Below the pieces are notes generated by a model, which was given only the letters and a program-made list of their open reading frames with translations, was not told where the DNA came from and ran no database searches. The position numbers and the translations under genes were made by a program. A DNA stretch of 8,655 nucleotides, taken from assembly GCA_964639665.1 (NCBI GenBank), contig CAZXEU010000037.1, positions 1-8,655 on the forward strand, read 5' to 3'. The DNA is from CAZXEU01 sp964639665. GTDB lineage: Bacteria; Bacteroidota; Rhodothermia; Rhodothermales; Bin80. Every line of letters begins with the position of its first letter. The stretch's first letter is position 1. Positions 6,130-8,655 of the stretch are shown one piece after another.

Positions 6130-6495
6130 ATGGCATACATTGACGGCTTTCTGTTTGCAATGCCAGTCGCAAACAGGCAGGACTTTATAGAATATGCGGC
6201 CACCATGGACGCCATCGCGAAGGAAATGGGGGCCACGCGAATTGTCGAGTGCCTGGCAGACGACTTAGAGGACGATCAGCTGGCGAAATTCCGTAGGGCT
6301 GCGCAGGCCAAAGAGGACGAGATAATCGGTTTCTCCAGGGTCGAATGGCCGGACAAGGCTACGCGAACGGCCGCCATGGCGCGCATGCAGGAAATGGCGG
6401 AAACCGACGCGCGTTTCGATCCGGAAAAGAACCCCGTGCCCATAGACATAGGGCGCATGCTTTACGGCGGATTCGTGCCCGTCGTGGACATTTAA
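6130..6495 (+). CDS. DUF1428 family protein
   Basis: A 121-residue protein matching DUF1428 (the E. coli YbaA family), a small ferredoxin-like alpha/beta fold related to dimeric barrels. Typical elements are MAYIDGFLFAMPVANRQDF at the start, IVECLADDLEDDQLAKF (38-54), the strand EIIGFSRVEWPDKATR (64-79), and the ending RMLYGGFVPVVD. The function is unknown. There is no signal peptide. GGAGG at 6117-6121 overlaps the stop of the VOC gene and sits eight bases before ATG at 6130. This is the last gene of the three-gene operon. SRPBCC, VOC and DUF1428 genes are often found together in proteobacterial and other genomes, which suggests a shared but undefined role. It ends in TAA. Confidence 0.93.
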   Translation: MAYIDGFLFAMPVANRQDFIEYAATMDAIAKEMGATRIVECLADDLEDDQLAKFRRAAQAKEDEIIGFSRVEWPDKATRTAAMARMQEMAETDARFDPEKNPVPIDIGRMLYGGFVPVVDI

Positions 6496-6721
6496 GACCG
6501 CCCACCGGCCATGTGCCGCCGTTTGTCTTCCATGCGAAAGTCAGCCCGCAGGCATAATCCAGCTGGCGACTTGGGCCTTTGTGGGTTGTTGGCACCGGCA
6601 CTGTTCCGGAGGAGCACCAAAGCTTGAATTCTTGAAACGGGATTGAAGATCTTTGGGCACACCCATGCTGGCCAGGCAAGATTCCTTGGCCCTATAACCT
6701 ATCAACTGAACTGAAATACAC
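6496..6721. other. Intergenic region upstream of the methyltransferase gene
   Basis: This 226-base gap separates the DUF1428 operon from the methyltransferase. There is no credible gene in it. A TATAAC string at 6693-6698, about 29 bases before the ATG, is a possible -10 box, but no -35 box sits at proper distance. If it is used, the leader is only about 16 bases and carries no Shine-Dalgarno sequence. Confidence 0.35.
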
Positions 6722-7459
6722 ATGGATCAAATCAAACATTACGAGACCATAGCCGGCCTGTATGCAGATTCCATGGCACTGCCGTTCCGGGAAGCCATCG
6801 AGCAGCATACGCTCCGATCATTGGCAGGTGACTTGTCTGGAAGGCGGGTGCTGGACATGGCTTGCGGCGACGGCTTCTACACGCGCTGGGCCAAACGGGC
6901 CGGAGCGCGCGCTGCGCTTGGCGTCGACATCTCCGCCGAGATGATCAGACTTGCAAGACAGGAGGAGCAGCGCAATCCGATCGGATGCGAGTACCAGCAG
7001 TCGGACGTTGGCGCAACTGTCCTGTCCGAGCCGGTGGACCTGGTCATCGCGGTGTATTCGCTTGGATACGCCCGAAGTGCTAGCCAATTGGTTGCATTCT
7101 GCAAGGCGTGCTACGATGCGCTGCGCGAGGGCGGCCGATTCGCCGGGCTCAACGACAACGTCAAGAGCCCTCCTCCTGCGGGGTTGTCGTTTGCCAAATA
7201 CGGGCTGGAGAGGTACTGTGCAAGTGATCCCGCCGAAGGCGACAGCGTCCGGTACCGTATAATCAATCCGGACGGCCAGGAATTCGAGGTCGAAAATTTC
7301 TATCTGAAGCGGCAAACGTACGAGGATGCCTTTCGGGCAGCGGGATTTCGCGAATTCCGCTGGGTGGACGTCACGGTGCAGCCGGCCGAAGAAGGCAGTC
7401 CGTTCTGGGACGAATTCCTCGCCAATCCTCCTATAGTCGGCTTCTCCGCTCTCAGGTAG
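6722..7459 (+). CDS. Class I SAM-dependent methyltransferase, ToxA-like
   Basis: A 245-residue cytoplasmic methyltransferase with the Rossmann-like class I fold. Motif I is VLDMACGDGFYTRWAKRAGA at 43-62 and the acidic strand-2 motif is GVDISAEMIRLARQE at 67-81, which binds the SAM ribose. SDVG at 94-97 contacts the adenine side and PVDLVIAVYSLGYA at 104-117 is motif II. GGRFAGLND at 137-145 follows. The C-terminal part, with ENFYLKRQTYEDAFRAAGF (191-209) and FWDEFLANPPIVGF (228-241), resembles the family that includes toxoflavin synthase ToxA, whose members methylate small molecules. No biosynthetic neighbours are present, so the substrate is unknown. ATG at 6722 begins the conserved H-Y-D/E-x-I-A-x-x-Y opening and is well placed, but no Shine-Dalgarno sequence precedes it. 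It is on its own transcription unit between a 226-base gap and a downstream hairpin. Confidence 0.93.
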   Translation: MDQIKHYETIAGLYADSMALPFREAIEQHTLRSLAGDLSGRRVLDMACGDGFYTRWAKRAGARAALGVDISAEMIRLARQEEQRNPIGCEYQQSDVGATVLSEPVDLVIAVYSLGYARSASQLVAFCKACYDALREGGRFAGLNDNVKSPPPAGLSFAKYGLERYCASDPAEGDSVRYRIINPDGQEFEVENFYLKRQTYEDAFRAAGFREFRWVDVTVQPAEEGSPFWDEFLANPPIVGFSALR

Positions 7460-7460
7460 C

Positions 7461-7480
7461 AGAGGCGGACCGCCTCTTCT
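7461..7480 (+). terminator. Hairpin directly after the methyltransferase stop, probable terminator
   Basis: AGAGGCGG at 7461-7468 and its perfect complement CCGCCTCT at 7470-7477 are separated by one base, so the folded stem would be six to seven GC-rich pairs with a small loop. It begins two bases after the stop codon. The following TTCT is a weak U-tract, so termination may be partial. Confidence 0.5.
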
Positions 7481-7844
7481 GAGCCGCAGGGGAGAGGTGA
7501 ACAGGCACTTCTTCAAACGCTAACGCCGTACACGCCATATCGCGGAATCGGGCACGGCGGACGAGCACGGAAGGCGTTCGCGCGTCCAGCATGCAAGCAC
7601 GTGGGGTCGCCGCCGCGCAGCCGAACTCAATTCGACCGACAGCTTCGCGTATGCGGCGCGGTCGCAGCAGCGATTTGGCAGGACCTGCGCCTGCAGTCGA
7701 AGGAATAGGGAGACCGGGTTACAGGGAGTGCGCTGGCTGTCAGTGCAGCCGTCGCGCGTGAATCGGCGAGCCGTAACGGCGAGCGTCGTGCCTACATCCG
7801 TGCTCGCAGTCGGCTTCTGCCGCCCGAGTTGTGCTCGAAATCAT

Positions 7845-7875
7845 GGTCACCAGCTCCGCGGAAGCGCTTGTGACC
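7845..7875. repeat. Imperfect inverted repeat, 10-base arms
   Basis: GGTCACCAGC at 7845-7854 pairs with GCTTGTGACC at 7866-7875 in nine of ten positions around an 11-base loop that contains CCGCGG. There is no T-tract on either side, so a simple rho-independent terminator is not supported. It could be part of a structured RNA or a protein-binding palindrome. Confidence 0.4.
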
Positions 7876-7884
7876 GGAAAGGCA

Positions 7885-7910
7885 GGCTCTCTTGCAAGAG
7901 CCGGCGCCGG
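7885..7910. repeat. Inverted repeat plus adjoining perfect palindrome
   Basis: GGCTCT at 7885-7890 and AGAGCC at 7897-7902 form a six-pair stem over CTTGCA; nested in it is the perfect palindrome CTCTTGCAAGAG (7889-7900). It overlaps a second perfect palindrome, CCGGCGCCGG at 7901-7910. It lies ten bases after the longer inverted repeat. Confidence 0.35.
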
Positions 7911-8124
7911 GAATCGGACCGCAGGCGGCCATGGCACCGCCGGGTGAATCGAAATCCGTGCCTTGCGGTTCGTCGGGGCTCGGCACGCCCAAGAGGGTTT
8001 GGCCGGCCGCTAATGCTGCGGGTTGGCTGTTTAAGCGGCCCTGCCCGCAAAGCTCGCCATACGTTGGCTGGATAGGGCCCTCGGCGTTGCGGCGCCGGCA
8101 GATCGGGTGCGCCTCGGCCGCTTC

Positions 8125-8655
8125 TCAGCATTCGGCGAGCCCGCGCAAGATGCGTCCATGAATGCCGCCGAAGCTGCCGTTGCTCATGATAAGCATGACG
8201 TCTCCGGGACGCGCCAGCTCCAGGAGCCTGGATAGCAGTTCGTCTACATCTACAATGGCCTCGGCCGGTGCTCCGCGCGCAGCAATACCCGCGGCGACGC
8301 GCCCGGCATCCATGAAGGCGCGGGGATCGTCATTGTGGCGGAATGGCGGAGTGCTCAGAAAGACGAAGTCCGCACCCTCGAAGGCTTCCCCGTACGGTTC
8401 TTCGAAGACCTTGCGTCGGCTTGAGTTGCTGCGTGGTTCAAATACCGCAACCAGCCTGCGCTCTGGCCAGTGCTCCCGAGCGGCTTCAATGGTAGCCCGC
8501 ACGGCCGTGGGATGATGCGCAAAATCGTCCACCACGGTAACCCCTGCGGTCGTGCCCACAATTTCCATCCTGCGCTTCATGCCGCGGAAGGAAGCAAGGC
8601 TCTCCGGAGCCCCCTCGGCGCCGAGGGCCACCGCAATTGCACAGGCAGCCAGTGC
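8125..8655 (-). CDS. mpl: UDP-N-acetylmuramate:tripeptide ligase Mpl, C-terminal part (partial)
   Basis: Mpl ligates the recycled murein tripeptide L-Ala-gamma-D-Glu-meso-DAP to UDP-N-acetylmuramate in the cytoplasm, in peptidoglycan recycling. The window holds the last 176 codons; the gene continues past the right edge. The C-terminal Mur-ligase domain is clear: VVDDFAHHPTAVRATIEAAR (the DDxAHHPT signature), LVAVFEPRSNSSRRKVFEE, ADFVFLSTPPFRHND, and the ending VMLIMSNGSFGGIHGRIL, which matches the Mpl-type GGIH ending rather than MurC. The upstream codons ALAACAIAVALG followed by SFRGMKRRME join the central ATPase domain in the usual way. A GTG at 8631 is internal, not a start, because the frame stays open to the edge. 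The 3' end converges on the methyltransferase gene across about 665 bases. It ends in TGA with no clear terminator. Confidence 0.94.
   Translation of the reverse strand, partial: ALAACAIAVALGAEGAPESLASFRGMKRRMEIVGTTAGVTVVDDFAHHPTAVRATIEAAREHWPERRLVAVFEPRSNSSRRKVFEEPYGEAFEGADFVFLSTPPFRHNDDPRAFMDAGRVAAGIAARGAPAEAIVDVDELLSRLLELARPGDVMLIMSNGSFGGIHGRILRGLAEC

Larger units (their letters stand above)
7481..8124. other. Gene-free interval between convergent methyltransferase and mpl genes
   Basis: About 640 bases with no credible reading frame. The longest frames (such as 7728-8075 plus) are dominated by Arg, Ser, Cys and Gly in the pattern expected of shadow translation in GC-rich DNA. No tRNA, SRP RNA, tmRNA or RNase P core motif could be recognised. 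It contains a cluster of inverted repeats at 7845-7910. It may be a decayed gene or a spacer between converging transcripts. Confidence 0.5.

Noticed and set aside
6818..7516. 232-residue minus-strand frame opposite the methyltransferase
   Set aside because: It is antisense to a gene with clear SAM-binding motifs and is itself featureless.
7845..7920. Signal recognition particle RNA suggested by a GGTCACC...CCGCGGAAGCG string
   Set aside because: The conserved SRP RNA apical core (GGAAGGAAGCAGCC type) is absent.
7728..8075. 115-residue plus-strand frame in the convergent gap
   Set aside because: Composition is heavily Arg, Ser and Cys, there is no ribosome site, and no domain is seen.

Overview
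The window (8,655 bases, GC-rich, about 60% by eye) is chromosomal DNA of a diderm bacterium. Mpl, a murein-recycling ligase, and a c-type cytochrome heme lyase (CcmF) both require a Gram-negative-type envelope. The long CcmF with a large C-terminal periplasmic region and a Tat-leader protein resembling the Gfo/Idh/MocA oxidoreductases suggest an Acidobacteriota-like or related environmental lineage. That placement is inference; there is no rRNA or tRNA to settle it.

Layout. Left edge, minus strand: the start of an exported Tat-leader protein (1-139), preceded by a complete ccmF (325-2712). Then comes a gene-poor stretch (2713-3087). Next, on the plus strand, is a HigB/HigA-type toxin-antitoxin locus: a toxin reading frame (3130-3465) broken by one in-frame amber codon, followed 13 bases later by an intact HigA-type protein with a helix-turn-helix domain and an ImmA/IrrE zinc-peptidase domain (3479-4567). 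A 580-base, lower-GC stretch with at most one doubtful small membrane ORF follows. Then comes a tight three-gene plus-strand operon: an AHSA1-type SRPBCC protein, a PhnB-like VOC protein and a DUF1428 protein (5149-6495), each with a strong Shine-Dalgarno sequence. A separate plus-strand gene encodes a ToxA-like class I SAM-dependent methyltransferase (6722-7459) with a hairpin directly after its stop. A 665-base gene-free convergent interval with several inverted repeats separates it from the C-terminal part of mpl, on the minus strand and running off the right edge.

How the genes relate. The four plus-strand enzyme-like genes are small accessory proteins of uncharacterised substrate; SRPBCC, VOC and DUF1428 families are often neighbours. 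ccmF and mpl are unrelated housekeeping envelope genes. The toxin-antitoxin locus looks like a horizontally acquired insert that is decaying: the toxin has a nonsense codon while the antitoxin remains open.

I see no CRISPR array, transposase, rRNA, convincing tRNA or clearly novel multi-gene system. The most informative observation is the amber-interrupted toxin upstream of an intact metallopeptidase-type antitoxin.
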